64,000 nt of DNA, taken from assembly GCF_020164595.1 (NCBI RefSeq), contig NZ_JAIQZE010000012.1, positions 1 through 64,000 on the forward strand, read 5' to 3'. A program made the translations under genes and the position numbers. Numbering within the stretch: position 1 is the first letter of the stretch; the number at the start of each line of letters is the position of its first letter. Origin of the DNA: Psychroflexus longus (GTDB taxonomy: Bacteria; Bacteroidota; Bacteroidia; Flavobacteriales; Flavobacteriaceae). The notes under the pieces were generated by a model, which saw only the letters and a list, made by a program, of their open reading frames with translations, did no database searches and was not told the origin of the DNA. This document shows positions 55,636 through 64,000 of the stretch, piece by piece.

Positions 55636-55998
55636 ATTCGTGTATTGGTTTGATCGTCTATTAGTATATTCGGGTAAGCGTTTCTTTGGTTAAAAGTGTA
55701 ATAACTAAGTTTAATCTACGTGTATTTATTAATCATTAAAAGAATACGTTTTTTGATTTTTACTATTAAACACCCCTATAATCCCCTCAAGGGGATAGTT
55801 GCTTTCAGTTTCCTCCCTTGAGGGAGGATTAAGGTGGGTACATTTATCATATTAAAACTATTATTCGAATTTACTGTTAATTGAATTTAAATCATAATTG
55901 AATCTTAACTAAAATGTTCGCATCGCCATCTTTCCCCAGCCCTAAAGGGTGGATGGCTTGATTTCTTGACTAAAATATTCGCTGTCATTACCCAAGCA
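55636..55998. repeat. Spacer with palindromic repeats
   Basis: No gene. It holds ATCCCC-TCAA-GGGGAT (55781-55796), TCCTCCC-TTGA-GGGAGGA (55811-55828), and an imperfect direct repeat of about 50 bases: 55908-55959 and 55967-56015 (core CTAAAGGGTGGATGGCTT), the second overlapping the end of the next gene. Confidence 0.75.
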
Positions 55999-56403
55999 CT
56001 AAAGGGTGAATGGCTTTACCTTTACAATATGTTTTCTGATTTTTTCTAATACTTTTTCAATGCCATTATTAACTTCATCATTCGTGAATCTTAAAACTGT
56101 AACATCATTAAAATCAATAAACTTATCTCTATCCTTATCCCTAGCTTTTTGGTCAACCGACTGATGATAACCACCATCAATTTCAATACATAGTTTTAAC
56201 TCGTGGTTATAAAAGTCTAAGATATAGTGGCCAAAAGGATGTTGCCTTCTAAATCGATAGCCTAATGCGTCTTTCTTTCTTAGAAGTTTCCATAATTTAG
56301 TTTCTGACTCTGTCGTAGTTTCTCTAAGCAATTTAGCTTTGTCGAATAGATCAGGCTTTGCTCCTTTATGCATGCTTTCATCATGATATAAATTATCCTT
56401 CAC
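55999..56403 (-). CDS. DUF559 endonuclease domain protein (Vsr-like)
   Basis: A 134-residue PD-(D/E)xK nuclease-like protein: YRFRRQHPFGHYILDFYNHELKLCIEIDGGYHQ (Asp in ILDFY, E-x-D in IEIDGG) and a late FTNDEV. The start is GTG; an ATG ten codons in (56373) is possible. Such proteins are frequent, isolated and flanked by repeats in many genomes. It lies alone between two polysaccharide operon segments. Mobility or repair role unknown. Confidence 0.85.
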   Translation of the reverse strand: MKDNLYHDESMHKGAKPDLFDKAKLLRETTTESETKLWKLLRKKDALGYRFRRQHPFGHYILDFYNHELKLCIEIDGGYHQSVDQKARDKDRDKFIDFNDVTVLRFTNDEVNNGIEKVLEKIRKHIVKVKPFTL

Positions 56404-56440
56404 AATTAAACTTCATTTGGTTTCTTCTTTTCTTTTTTGC

Positions 56441-56457
56441 ACCCGCCTAAGGCGGGT
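56441..56457. repeat. Palindrome upstream of the DUF559 gene
   Basis: ACCCGCC-TAA-GGCGGGT, a GC-rich fold-back in an AT-rich spacer, 38 bases before the DUF559 start. Possibly a terminator of the upstream GT gene (TTT-rich sequence follows on the minus strand). Confidence 0.65.
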
Positions 56458-56541
56458 TGGGTAATCAAAAAAGTAATTAGATTAATATCTCTAACCATAT
56501 ATAAGATCGCACACACTAATTACAACTAATGTACTTGACCA

Positions 56542-57699
56542 TTACTCGATTACACGATTATACAACCTTAACATCCCCTCTACCATTTGTCTCTCATTAT
56601 GTTGCTGCTCAACTTTTTGTCTTGCAGCTACTTTAATAAGTCTTATCTCATCCTCTTCCAACTTACTAAAGCTCAGAACTTGTTCCGCCATAGCTTCTGC
56701 ATCACGTTTTGGAACAATCCATCCTTCTTCACCATGCGTAGTCAATTCTTCCATCCCCCCACAATCGGTGGAGATGACTGGTGTACCTAAAGCCATAGCT
56801 TCTACGGCGACGTTGGCGATGCCTTCTTCCAGACTTGGTAGTAAAAATAAGTCTGAAGCTTTCATCATTTCAAACACTTTGGTTTGAGGCGATTTAGGTG
56901 TTAATATTACCTTATCCCTTAACCCCATATCATCGATTAAAAATAACAATTCTTCATCCCCTAAAGCACCTACAATGGTGTACTTAAAATCAATTCCTTT
57001 TTGACGTAATATAGAGCAAGCTTTAATCACGTAGTTATAGCCTTTGATCCAATGTGAACGACCCACAGAAATGAGTTGTAAGGTCTCATTTTTGATGACT
57101 TCAGACTGAAAATTGAATTCAGCTAAATCTAAGCCTGTATAGACTACCTGGTCAATTTTATTAGGATGCGTATAGAGGTCATCTCCAACTTTTGAAATGG
57201 CTTTGGAGACGGAATGAAAGCCATCAAATTCGGGAAGCCACTTATGTAAATATTCGAAACTCTTTTGATTCACAAACGGACGGACATTAGTTTGAAATCC
57301 TCTTTGAGATAATATAAATTTAAATTCTTTCTTATTCAAATGCTCTTCAAACAAAGATATGTTAGACACCCATTGCACTTGAATCAGATCAGGCTGAATT
57401 TGCTCTAAAGCTGCACTTAAATTTTGTCGCTTAAGTTCTGATTTTTTTTCTTTAGTCAAAAGTCTAATCGCCTTCAGTAAATTTCCATGTTTCAATCCCC
57501 ACTTTAAACTCGTCCAAGCAAATTTGATTCGACTTTGACTGCTTCCCAGACCTACATAATGAACCCCTTTAAGTTTTTCATTTACCTCTTCGTTAAAGCC
57601 TAAGACATAAACTTCCACATCATGATTCACCAAACCTTGAATTAGCCGATTGATAAATGTCGTCGTTTTGAAAGTACCGTCGAAGATGATTAATTTCAT
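56542..57699 (-). CDS. Glycosyltransferase family 4
   Basis: GT-B transferase of 385 residues. C-terminal motif EEGIANVAVEAMALGTPVISTDCGG and SVGRSHWIKGYNYVIKAC at the start of the second domain. Spacers of more than 100 bases on both sides suggest its own transcription or internal processing. Confidence 0.9.
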   Translation of the reverse strand: MKLIIFDGTFKTTTFINRLIQGLVNHDVEVYVLGFNEEVNEKLKGVHYVGLGSSQSRIKFAWTSLKWGLKHGNLLKAIRLLTKEKKSELKRQNLSAALEQIQPDLIQVQWVSNISLFEEHLNKKEFKFILSQRGFQTNVRPFVNQKSFEYLHKWLPEFDGFHSVSKAISKVGDDLYTHPNKIDQVVYTGLDLAEFNFQSEVIKNETLQLISVGRSHWIKGYNYVIKACSILRQKGIDFKYTIVGALGDEELLFLIDDMGLRDKVILTPKSPQTKVFEMMKASDLFLLPSLEEGIANVAVEAMALGTPVISTDCGGMEELTTHGEEGWIVPKRDAEAMAEQVLSFSKLEEDEIRLIKVAARQKVEQQHNERQMVEGMLRLYNRVIE

Positions 57700-57804
57700 T
57701 TGTTCTTTAACTGTTTTTCGTTTAACGCTGCTCGTTTAGCGTTTTTTGTTGAGCGATTATTTTTCAAAGTAAGCTATAATTCGTTTTCTGTAAACAGCAA
57801 ACTG

Positions 57805-58827
57805 TCAACTGTGAACAGATTTATGAAACTCTTCAATTTGTTTAGTCACTACTTTCCAGTCTAAATCTAAAGCTCTTTGTCTTAGTACAATTGACCTTTT
57901 CTCTCTCTGTTTTTTATTTTCCAGCAAGTTAATCACTTCCTGAAACAAAAACTCAGCACTATTTTTAAAACAAGACTGTGTTCCTTCTAAGTAAGCTTCA
58001 TTTCCACCAACTCTATTGGTTACGATAGGCAGGCCACAAGCCATGGCTTCCAAAATAGAATTACAGGCCGTTGCATCTTGTAAAGGCAAAAACAAAAGCT
58101 TGGAGGTTTGGTACAAATGCTTTAGGTCTTCATCTCCTACCCCTGAAAGTTTTATTACATTCTCAGCTTCTTTTACTTTTTTTAAAGCAAAGGGTATCCC
58201 CACAACTTTTATTTTCAAACTCTTATCATAATTGTATAACCTAGATACAATTGCATTCAACATCTCAAAATCCCTGAGGTGCTGACCGACAAATAAAATA
58301 CAGTGTTCTTTTTCTACATCTGGGTCTGGTTTGAAAAACTCTGTATCCACTCCATGAGGTATATAAGCCACCCGGTCTATGTCCAACCAGTCTTTAATAA
58401 AGTTCACCTGATTTTCACCCACACAAATTGCCCCATCTAATTTTTTCAAATACTTGGTTTCAGTGATTTGCTCTTTTAAAATAGCTGGCGGTTTATGAAA
58501 AGTAGCTATAAACCTAGTGTTGGGATATTTTCTTTTAAACTTCAAATTATAACGAATGTCCCGTTCCGCGTTGAGATAATGCACTAAACACTCCTCTTTT
58601 TTTCTTTTCTGGAGGACTTTATACAATTCTACTTCTTTTTTTATGCTTTGACTATTGTAAGTGCCACCTGATTTTGAGGTTTTTTTTGAAATAAACTTTG
58701 AAATAGAATAGGGCATAGAGGTACCCATACCATCTATCACTTTTGCATCCACATAATCTAAAAGCTTAGCATAGCCAGAATAAACCGAATGATGTGGTGA
58801 TCTATGGTGTACAAATAGTTTATACAT
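57805..58827 (-). CDS. Glycosyltransferase family 4
   Basis: GT-B transferase of 340 residues. Motifs YIPHGVDTEFFKPD and DATACNSILEAMACGLPIVTNRVGG. It overlaps the upstream gene by eight bases. Confidence 0.9.
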   Translation of the reverse strand: MYKLFVHHRSPHHSVYSGYAKLLDYVDAKVIDGMGTSMPYSISKFISKKTSKSGGTYNSQSIKKEVELYKVLQKRKKEECLVHYLNAERDIRYNLKFKRKYPNTRFIATFHKPPAILKEQITETKYLKKLDGAICVGENQVNFIKDWLDIDRVAYIPHGVDTEFFKPDPDVEKEHCILFVGQHLRDFEMLNAIVSRLYNYDKSLKIKVVGIPFALKKVKEAENVIKLSGVGDEDLKHLYQTSKLLFLPLQDATACNSILEAMACGLPIVTNRVGGNEAYLEGTQSCFKNSAEFLFQEVINLLENKKQREKRSIVLRQRALDLDWKVVTKQIEEFHKSVHS

Positions 58828-59953
58828 GAATTTGTTTTAGTAAGGTCTCAAAATAAATTTTTGGCGAGATATTTTCCTCATAATATTGTCTTGCATTTTT
58901 AGATAGACGCTTTACCTCAGAAGGATTATCTATCAAATATTGGACTTGACTTTTCAGCTCTTCAGTACTATCAAAATACAACAAATGTACATTATGTTTT
59001 AATGCTTTAGGAAATACCACATCTTGTCTTTCTGCAATAATAGCTTTACCCTGAGACAAAAATTCTGATAAGGTCCAACCTACAGAATTGGAAAGACCTC
59101 TGGTATAAATACAAATACCACTTTCTTTTGTAATCTCTAAAAATTCTTTTTGAGACCCTTTTATACTAGAAGCACAATCTTTATATTTTAAAGGTAAATT
59201 TTCATCATCTTTAATACCTCCTTTAAATTGATTTGGAAACTCCTTTTTAAGTAGTCGCACAAGTTCGGCTCTCTGACTATGAACAGTTCTGGTTTCTATA
59301 GTTTTTTCATTTGGAAAAAACCGCTTTTGATAAAAAACACTTTTGAAGTGTTTAGGTGTTTCAAAATTTTCAAAATCTGATAACGTACGAGTAGAAATAA
59401 AAGAATTCCAATCTTCTTTTGCATTTTCTATTCCAATTTGGAATCTTCCAAAAAGATTTCTATCCAATTTGAGTGCACTTCTTAATCGATTCCAGTAAAA
59501 ACAAGATTTCAATTTTCTATAATATTTAATACTGTCCGGCTTTACCATAAATGAAATTCCTAAAGGACATATTTTGGTATTGAACTCTATTTGTATTAAA
59601 TTAATGTTGTTTTGAACATAAGTCCTCTTAAAATAGTAATCTGATTTATACAAACCTTTTAATGAAAAAAAACTGTAAGAATCATCAAAGTCAAAAACTA
59701 GGCAAATAGATTTACCACTTTTTAATTTTAAATTAATAAAAGCTATTTTTTTTGGAATTTGTAAAGTCTCGTATAAACGATTATCCTTCAATTTCACACA
59801 CCCTCTATTGTCATTTGCTTCTTTTACATAATTTAATTTTACATTATGTTTTAAACAAAACTCTTGAACTGAAGTTATCAAATAACTAACATGTGCAATA
59901 TCAAAACCTAGTTGAAGTTGCAATGATTCAATTTGATTAGCCATCGAGTCCAT
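58820..59953 (-). CDS. Unrecognised protein, probable GT-B-like transferase
   Basis: A 377-residue protein. Only the C-terminal 100 residues are suggestive: GICIYTRGLSNSVGWTLSEFLSQGKAIIAERQ followed by LIDNPSEVKRLSKNARQYYEE, which resembles the donor-binding end of GT-B enzymes but lacks the usual Glu pair. The N-terminal part matches nothing I know. A second ATG three codons in (59944) is possible. It overlaps both neighbours (17 and 8 bases). Confidence 0.55.
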   Translation of the reverse strand: MDSMANQIESLQLQLGFDIAHVSYLITSVQEFCLKHNVKLNYVKEANDNRGCVKLKDNRLYETLQIPKKIAFINLKLKSGKSICLVFDFDDSYSFFSLKGLYKSDYYFKRTYVQNNINLIQIEFNTKICPLGISFMVKPDSIKYYRKLKSCFYWNRLRSALKLDRNLFGRFQIGIENAKEDWNSFISTRTLSDFENFETPKHFKSVFYQKRFFPNEKTIETRTVHSQRAELVRLLKKEFPNQFKGGIKDDENLPLKYKDCASSIKGSQKEFLEITKESGICIYTRGLSNSVGWTLSEFLSQGKAIIAERQDVVFPKALKHNVHLLYFDSTEELKSQVQYLIDNPSEVKRLSKNARQYYEENISPKIYFETLLKQIHV

Positions 59954-61082
59954 CTTCTATACTTTTAGATAAAATAGATGTTGTTACTTCAATACTCCAG
60001 TTTTGTTTTACAGATTCCAAAGCATTCTGCTTTAAAGATTGTAAATATTCTTTATCCTTCAATAATTTCAAAATAGTGTCTTCAAATTCATCTTTTTCTA
60101 GCAATAGTCCGTTTTTTCCATTCACAATAATTTCATCAGTACCTCCAGATCCTTTAAAACCGACAACAGGACAACCGCAAGCCATCGCTTCTATCATTAC
60201 CATGCCAAAGGATTCATGATGACTAGGCATTAATAGTAAATCTGAAACTTGATAAAACTCAACCAGCTTTTCCTGCTCTACCGCATCAATAAAACTAATA
60301 TTGTCTTCCAGTTGTAATGTTTTTATAAGAAAGGACAATTTTTTGTAATAAGATTGATCACTTATAGCTCCAATAAGTTTTAGCTTTACATTTAATCCAC
60401 TTTTCTTCAAAAAAGCAATTAGATTAATGGAACATTCAATATTTTTTACTTTAGAAATTCTTCCGACTTGTATAAGAGAAAAATAAGCTGAACTATGAGT
60501 TGCACTTTTTGCTGGTTTAAACAGGCTGATGTCTACACCTAATGGTAAAACCCTTATATCTAGATTTTTAAATTGATCTTTGAGAAGTAAATTCTTCTTT
60601 TGAACTTGCGTATGAACTATTATATGGTGCGCATTTTGATAATAGTTGATTAAATCTTCCGAAACTTTAAAGTGTATGCCACCTAGCATAGGTATATACT
60701 TCATTTTTTGTTTATTTATAAGCCTTGCTAGTTTGAAAACATATTCTGAAGCATAGGCTGACATATTGATAATGGTCAACTCAGCAGGATGTTTTTGTTG
60801 GTGCTTATAATGCCAAACCGATTCTTGTTGTCGCCATTGATGTCGTTTATTAAACAACGGACGTGTAACAGGCCAGAATTTTTTGGTAAGGTTGTGAATT
60901 AATTTTTGATAAGGCAGTACCTTACCAGTAAAGTAATCTATTGAAATATTAATGTTTTGGTTCTTACTTTGAATGTGTTGTAAGGCCAGTTCCTGAGACT
61001 TGCTATGGGAATGGTACAAATCTTTCTCTTCCAGACCAATGGCCTGTGCTGTAAACGGATGAAGTAGGGAGATGAATTTCAT
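59937..61082 (-). CDS. Glycosyltransferase family 4
   Basis: GT-B transferase of 381 residues. Motifs LPLGVDISLFKP and MPSHHESFGMVMIEAMACGCPVVGF. It follows the DUF6625 gene by eight bases. Confidence 0.92.
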   Translation of the reverse strand: MKFISLLHPFTAQAIGLEEKDLYHSHSKSQELALQHIQSKNQNINISIDYFTGKVLPYQKLIHNLTKKFWPVTRPLFNKRHQWRQQESVWHYKHQQKHPAELTIINMSAYASEYVFKLARLINKQKMKYIPMLGGIHFKVSEDLINYYQNAHHIIVHTQVQKKNLLLKDQFKNLDIRVLPLGVDISLFKPAKSATHSSAYFSLIQVGRISKVKNIECSINLIAFLKKSGLNVKLKLIGAISDQSYYKKLSFLIKTLQLEDNISFIDAVEQEKLVEFYQVSDLLLMPSHHESFGMVMIEAMACGCPVVGFKGSGGTDEIIVNGKNGLLLEKDEFEDTILKLLKDKEYLQSLKQNALESVKQNWSIEVTTSILSKSIEDGLDG

Positions 61083-61090
61083 TGGTTAAA

Positions 61091-62026
61091 TTAAGATTGT
61101 TTTAAACTTCTGAGCTTCATTTTTATTCGCTTTTTATAACTTTTAAGTCTTAAACTTAAAATTCTTCCTTTTTCTTTTTGCCAATATCCAAAAAACACAT
61201 TCTTAAATGCATTAAGCTTTAGTCTGAGCTTAGAAAATGGCTTGTAATGCATTCCAGAATAAGACACATAAAAAGATTTTAGTTTATCAGTGTAGTTAAC
61301 TTCACTAAACTTCATTGTTCTTTTCCAATTGATAAAGTGTAAGTACATGACCTCTTCATTGGTTTTTGTGTTGATTAGCTTGCCTTTATTCCAGAACCAG
61401 CGGTTTAGCTCATATTCCTGATGCGAATCTCCGCCTTTCTCTTGATTACACAAAATCTCGTTCCATTTGATAGTAAAATCGTGTTGTGTGGTCTTCAAGT
61501 AATTTGATAGTATATGCTCATCAAACCACATAAATCGTTCTTTTTCAAACAAACTTTGATAGTTAGGAATTTGCTTATAGAGTTGCTTGAGTTCAGCTGT
61601 GTTTTTAAAAAGGTTAAAATGACCTGAAATATTTTCCTTTCGGCTGGAGATAATGTCGTACTTGTCTATAATTTCAGGAGTCATAAATTTCCTGATATCT
61701 CCCCAAATGATATCCATATCACAAAAGCCCCAAAAGTTATAATTTTTGATCTCCTCCTGAAATATCTCACCATACGCTGGCTTTAAATCGCAGAATTTTC
61801 TTGGAGTTAATGGAACATTAGCTTTCACGACTTGGTTGACCTGTTGATTGAGTTCTGGTAAAGTAGTCTTTAAAAATTTTAGGTTTTCAGGGTAGTCTTC
61901 TGGTAATTCACAATCGGTTGGGCATAACCAATTAACGGTTGGATTAGCTTTAATAGACACTAGATACGCCTCGAACCAAAGTGGCCATTGTCCAAAGTAA
62001 GGAATGATAAGAAGGATGGATTTCAT
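61091..62026 (-). CDS. DUF6625 family protein
   Basis: A 311-residue protein with the pattern of DUF6625 in glycan clusters: LLIIPYFGQWPLWFEAYLVS, WGFCDMDIIWGDIRKFM (a DxD-type motif), and SGHFNLFKN, RFMWFDEHILSNYL. Probably a GT-A transferase. Basic C-terminus (KKRIKMKLRS). Confidence 0.8.
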   Translation of the reverse strand: MKSILLIIPYFGQWPLWFEAYLVSIKANPTVNWLCPTDCELPEDYPENLKFLKTTLPELNQQVNQVVKANVPLTPRKFCDLKPAYGEIFQEEIKNYNFWGFCDMDIIWGDIRKFMTPEIIDKYDIISSRKENISGHFNLFKNTAELKQLYKQIPNYQSLFEKERFMWFDEHILSNYLKTTQHDFTIKWNEILCNQEKGGDSHQEYELNRWFWNKGKLINTKTNEEVMYLHFINWKRTMKFSEVNYTDKLKSFYVSYSGMHYKPFSKLRLKLNAFKNVFFGYWQKEKGRILSLRLKSYKKRIKMKLRSLKQS

Positions 62027-62035
62027 TAAATTATA

Positions 62036-62977
62036 TTATACAATTTTCATTCTGTCAAATCCCTTTTTGGTTATAATGTTTAAGGCCAAAAAATATAGAA
62101 ATTCGAAGTATGACAACTTAAATGTTTTACGAAAAATATTAAAATGTAAAAAAATGAATTCTGGCCTATTTGCTAATATATAAGTTTTATAAAGTTTTTT
62201 GTTTTTTCTATCATATTCAAACACTATATCCTTATCATCACAGAATTTAGATTGTATTTCGATATTTAATTTTAATTGAGCATTTGCGAATCTAAAACTT
62301 AAACTACTTGCTTTTCTGGTAATTGAGTTATCGGTTTGCCTGTAAAAATAAAGTTGATTATCAATCTTAGAAATTTTTAATGGTTGATGAAAAAGTCTAA
62401 TCAAATAATCATGATCTTGACCACGAATTAATTTTTCTCTAAATCTTAATTGTTTTGTCACTTCGCTTTTAATCAATGGATCACCAATCAAAATTTGGTT
62501 TCTTGATTGAATAAATTCTTTATAAAATTTGTTTGTAATGCTATTTGATGGCCTCAAAGTTTTTTGTATAACAAAATGATCTTTAAAATCTGTAAGCAAC
62601 TTCGTGTTTTTAGAAATTACTATATCCGATTTTTCAATTACAGCTAGTTCAACTTTCAATTTTAGATTTATTGGAGATATAAAATCATCACTATCTAACC
62701 ACTGGATATAATCTCCACTACTCATCTTAAAGCCATAATTCCGCGCTCCATTTCCTCCTGGTAAATGTTCGTCTGGTCTATGAAAGTATTTAAAACGCGA
62801 GTCTTTTTCAACATAAGCCCCTACGACCTCATCGGTGTTATCGCTTGAGCCGTCATCCACAATAATACATTCCCAATTTTGGTAGGTCTGTGCCAATACA
62901 GAGTTAAGCGTCTCGCCAATGAGGTGCGCGCGATTGTAAGTCGGGATAATCACAGAGACTAAAGGCTGGGTGTTCAT
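62036..62977 (-). CDS. Glycosyltransferase family 2
   Basis: An inverting GT-A enzyme of 313 residues, starting PLVSVIIPTYNRAHLIGETLNSVLAQTY, with DDGSSDNT and the metal motif LDSDDF. ATG at 62977 is preferred over a TTG seven codons upstream. First gene of the locus in this window. Confidence 0.93.
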   Translation of the reverse strand: MNTQPLVSVIIPTYNRAHLIGETLNSVLAQTYQNWECIIVDDGSSDNTDEVVGAYVEKDSRFKYFHRPDEHLPGGNGARNYGFKMSSGDYIQWLDSDDFISPINLKLKVELAVIEKSDIVISKNTKLLTDFKDHFVIQKTLRPSNSITNKFYKEFIQSRNQILIGDPLIKSEVTKQLRFREKLIRGQDHDYLIRLFHQPLKISKIDNQLYFYRQTDNSITRKASSLSFRFANAQLKLNIEIQSKFCDDKDIVFEYDRKNKKLYKTYILANRPEFIFLHFNIFRKTFKLSYFEFLYFLALNIITKKGFDRMKIV

Positions 62978-63582
62978 GGCATTCGATTGGTATTGCAAGT
63001 TTACGAAATTTTCAGTTGACGGTTGACAGTTTTCTGTTGTCGGTTTGTAGAGTCCTAAATAGAGTTGACCTTTTTAGAGTTGTTTATTTGATTCAAAGTT
63101 ATTAATTTTTTGCATAGTAGAGTGGTGTAATAATTTTCGGTTATCAGCTTTCTGTTATCTGTTGTCCGTTGTCTGCTCTTCGGTGATTAGTGAATAGTGA
63201 GTCGGTAGTCGGGAATTAGGTTTTAGGTGTTAGTGATTAGGCGTTAGGAATTAGGAAATGAAAAATATAAAATTTGAAATTTGAAATAAGTCTTGAGTCA
63301 GTGAATCAGTGAGTTGAGGAGTCAGTAGCCAAAAGTTAGGTTTTAGGTGTTTGGGATTAGATAATAGGGATTAGGAATTTTTGAAATAATTTGTAAATGT
63401 AAATTAGTGGCTTGAAAATCATCGTAATCATAAAAAACGGCCTACTTTTTATGGAATCATAAAAACCAGAAAGCGGTGAGGATAGGACTAAGGAGCAAAG
63501 CACTAGTGAAACGGTTTGCTTTGCGTGGAGGAGCCGCTTTTGTAGTTTTTAAAGACATAAAAATAAGCCTAGACCTTTTTGG

Positions 63583-63611
63583 TTACTTTTTACGGCAATG
63601 GTAAAAAGTAA
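63583..63611. repeat. Perfect hairpin TTACTTTTTAC / GTAAAAAGTAA
   Basis: Perfect 11-base arms around GGCAATG, inside a segment that reads like a dispersed non-coding repeat (63478-63620). Confidence 0.75.
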
Positions 63612-63650
63612 TGAAGCATGAGTTAAATTCAAAACAAAAATAGAACATGT

Positions 63651-63704
63651 AGCATTAAACCACTTCTCGATAGCTCTGCTGAGCGAAGTCGAAGTGCAAT
63701 TTTA
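63651..63704. repeat. Dispersed repeat, first copy at window end
   Basis: AGCATTAAACCACTTCTCGATAGC... to GAAGTGCAATTTT; nearly identical to 63931-63984 and related to the inverse of GTATCGAGAAGTGGTTTAA at 36954-36972. Confidence 0.85.
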
Positions 63705-63930
63705 TTTCGTTTAACTTCATTAAATTACTCTAAGTAACATTTCTCTCGATACAGGCAATGAAAAGTGTTAGAATCCTCAAGAAGACATTAACTAATGTCA
63801 TGCTGAATTTATTTCAGCATCTTCATTAGCCTATTTTTAGACCCTGAAACAAGTTCAGGGTAACAACGCTGTCAGGTCGAGTGTCCTGGCAAGATTTATC
63901 GGGATGTATCGAGACCTCATTCGAGGTTTC

Positions 63931-63984
63931 AGCATTAAACTACTTCTCGATAGCTCTGCTGAGCGAAATCGAAGTGCAATTTCT
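63931..63984. repeat. Dispersed repeat, second copy at window end
   Basis: Same element as 63651-63704 with two or three base differences, preceded by GTATCGAGACCTCATTCGAGG. Confidence 0.85.
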
Positions 63985-64000
63985 TTCCTTCGCAATCAAG

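Larger units (their letters stand above)
62978..64000. other. 1-kb gene-free repeat region bordering the locus
   Basis: No gene seen. Contents: degenerate units such as GTTATCTGTTGTCCGTTGTC (63140-63175) and TTAGGAATTAGG/GATTAGG (63220-63380) with AT-rich AAATTTGAAATTTGAAAT between; a hairpin with loop ACGGCCTAC (63431-63452); TTACTTTTTAC/GTAAAAAGTAA (63583-63611); two copies of a CTCGATAGCTCTGCTGAGCG element; and CCTGAACTTGTTTCAGG in reverse (63839-63876). Confidence 0.8.

Overview
The window looks like a chromosomal piece of a low-GC member of the Bacteroidota, most likely family Flavobacteriaceae. The grounds are RpoB and RpoC of the Bacteroidota type, promoter -7 elements of the TAnnTTTG form, few Shine-Dalgarno sequences, several stand-alone Bacteroidota families (DUF3467, DUF2851, DUF4920, MnmD) and AT-rich spacers. 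Genus cannot be fixed from the sequence alone.

Region 1 (1-11.3 kb) is housekeeping: two arginine-deiminase-superfamily genes in tandem (ctlX and a partner), an M23 peptidase, Ohr, MeaB, a PAP2 phosphatase, a MATE exporter coupled to a small acidic protein, a GNAT-like protein, an NtrC-type activator without a DNA-binding domain, grpE-dnaJ, and a YceI lipoprotein. Region 2 (11.3-25 kb) is the transcription/translation block on the minus strand: tRNA-Thr, tRNA-Tyr, tRNA-Gly, tRNA-Thr, tuf, tRNA-Trp, secE, nusG, rplK, rplA, rplJ, rplL, rpoB, rpoC and a DUF3467 gene. Region 3 (25-36.2 kb) holds xerC, an acyl-CoA dehydrogenase/HhH/amino-acid-symporter operon, a SGNH-DUF2851-PspC-mnmD operon, a TIGR01777 epimerase, ilvE and a DUF4920 lipoprotein.

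Region 4 (37.6-63 kb) is a surface polysaccharide locus of about 25 kb, all on the minus strand. It has seven GT4-type transferases, two GT2, a GT61-like, a GT47/exostosin-like and a DUF6625 protein, an O-antigen ligase/polymerase, a sulfotransferase, a polysaccharide deacetylase, a GNAT protein, an asparagine-synthase-like protein and a complete fdtA-fdtC-fdtB set for a dTDP-3-acetamido-3,6-dideoxyhexose. No flippase, chain-length regulator or outer-membrane exporter is inside the window, so the locus probably continues elsewhere.

The most unusual material is in the spacers of region 4. Members of the same dispersed repeat families lie in opposite orientation on either side of the locus (36.2-37.6 kb and 63-64 kb). 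Short degenerate 7-8 bp tandem repeats occur in many spacers, and one perfect 9-copy octamer array ends three bases before a glycosyltransferase start codon. A unit of about 560 bp carrying a four-helix-bundle (S23/IVS-type) gene is duplicated on both sides of a glycosyltransferase gene. In the second copy the four-helix gene is split, exactly in its conserved SIPSN-IAEG motif, by a 0.29-kb element with perfect 12-bp terminal inverted repeats that contains only a GIY-YIG nuclease gene. This looks like a minimal homing-type mobile element and is the best candidate here for an undescribed system.
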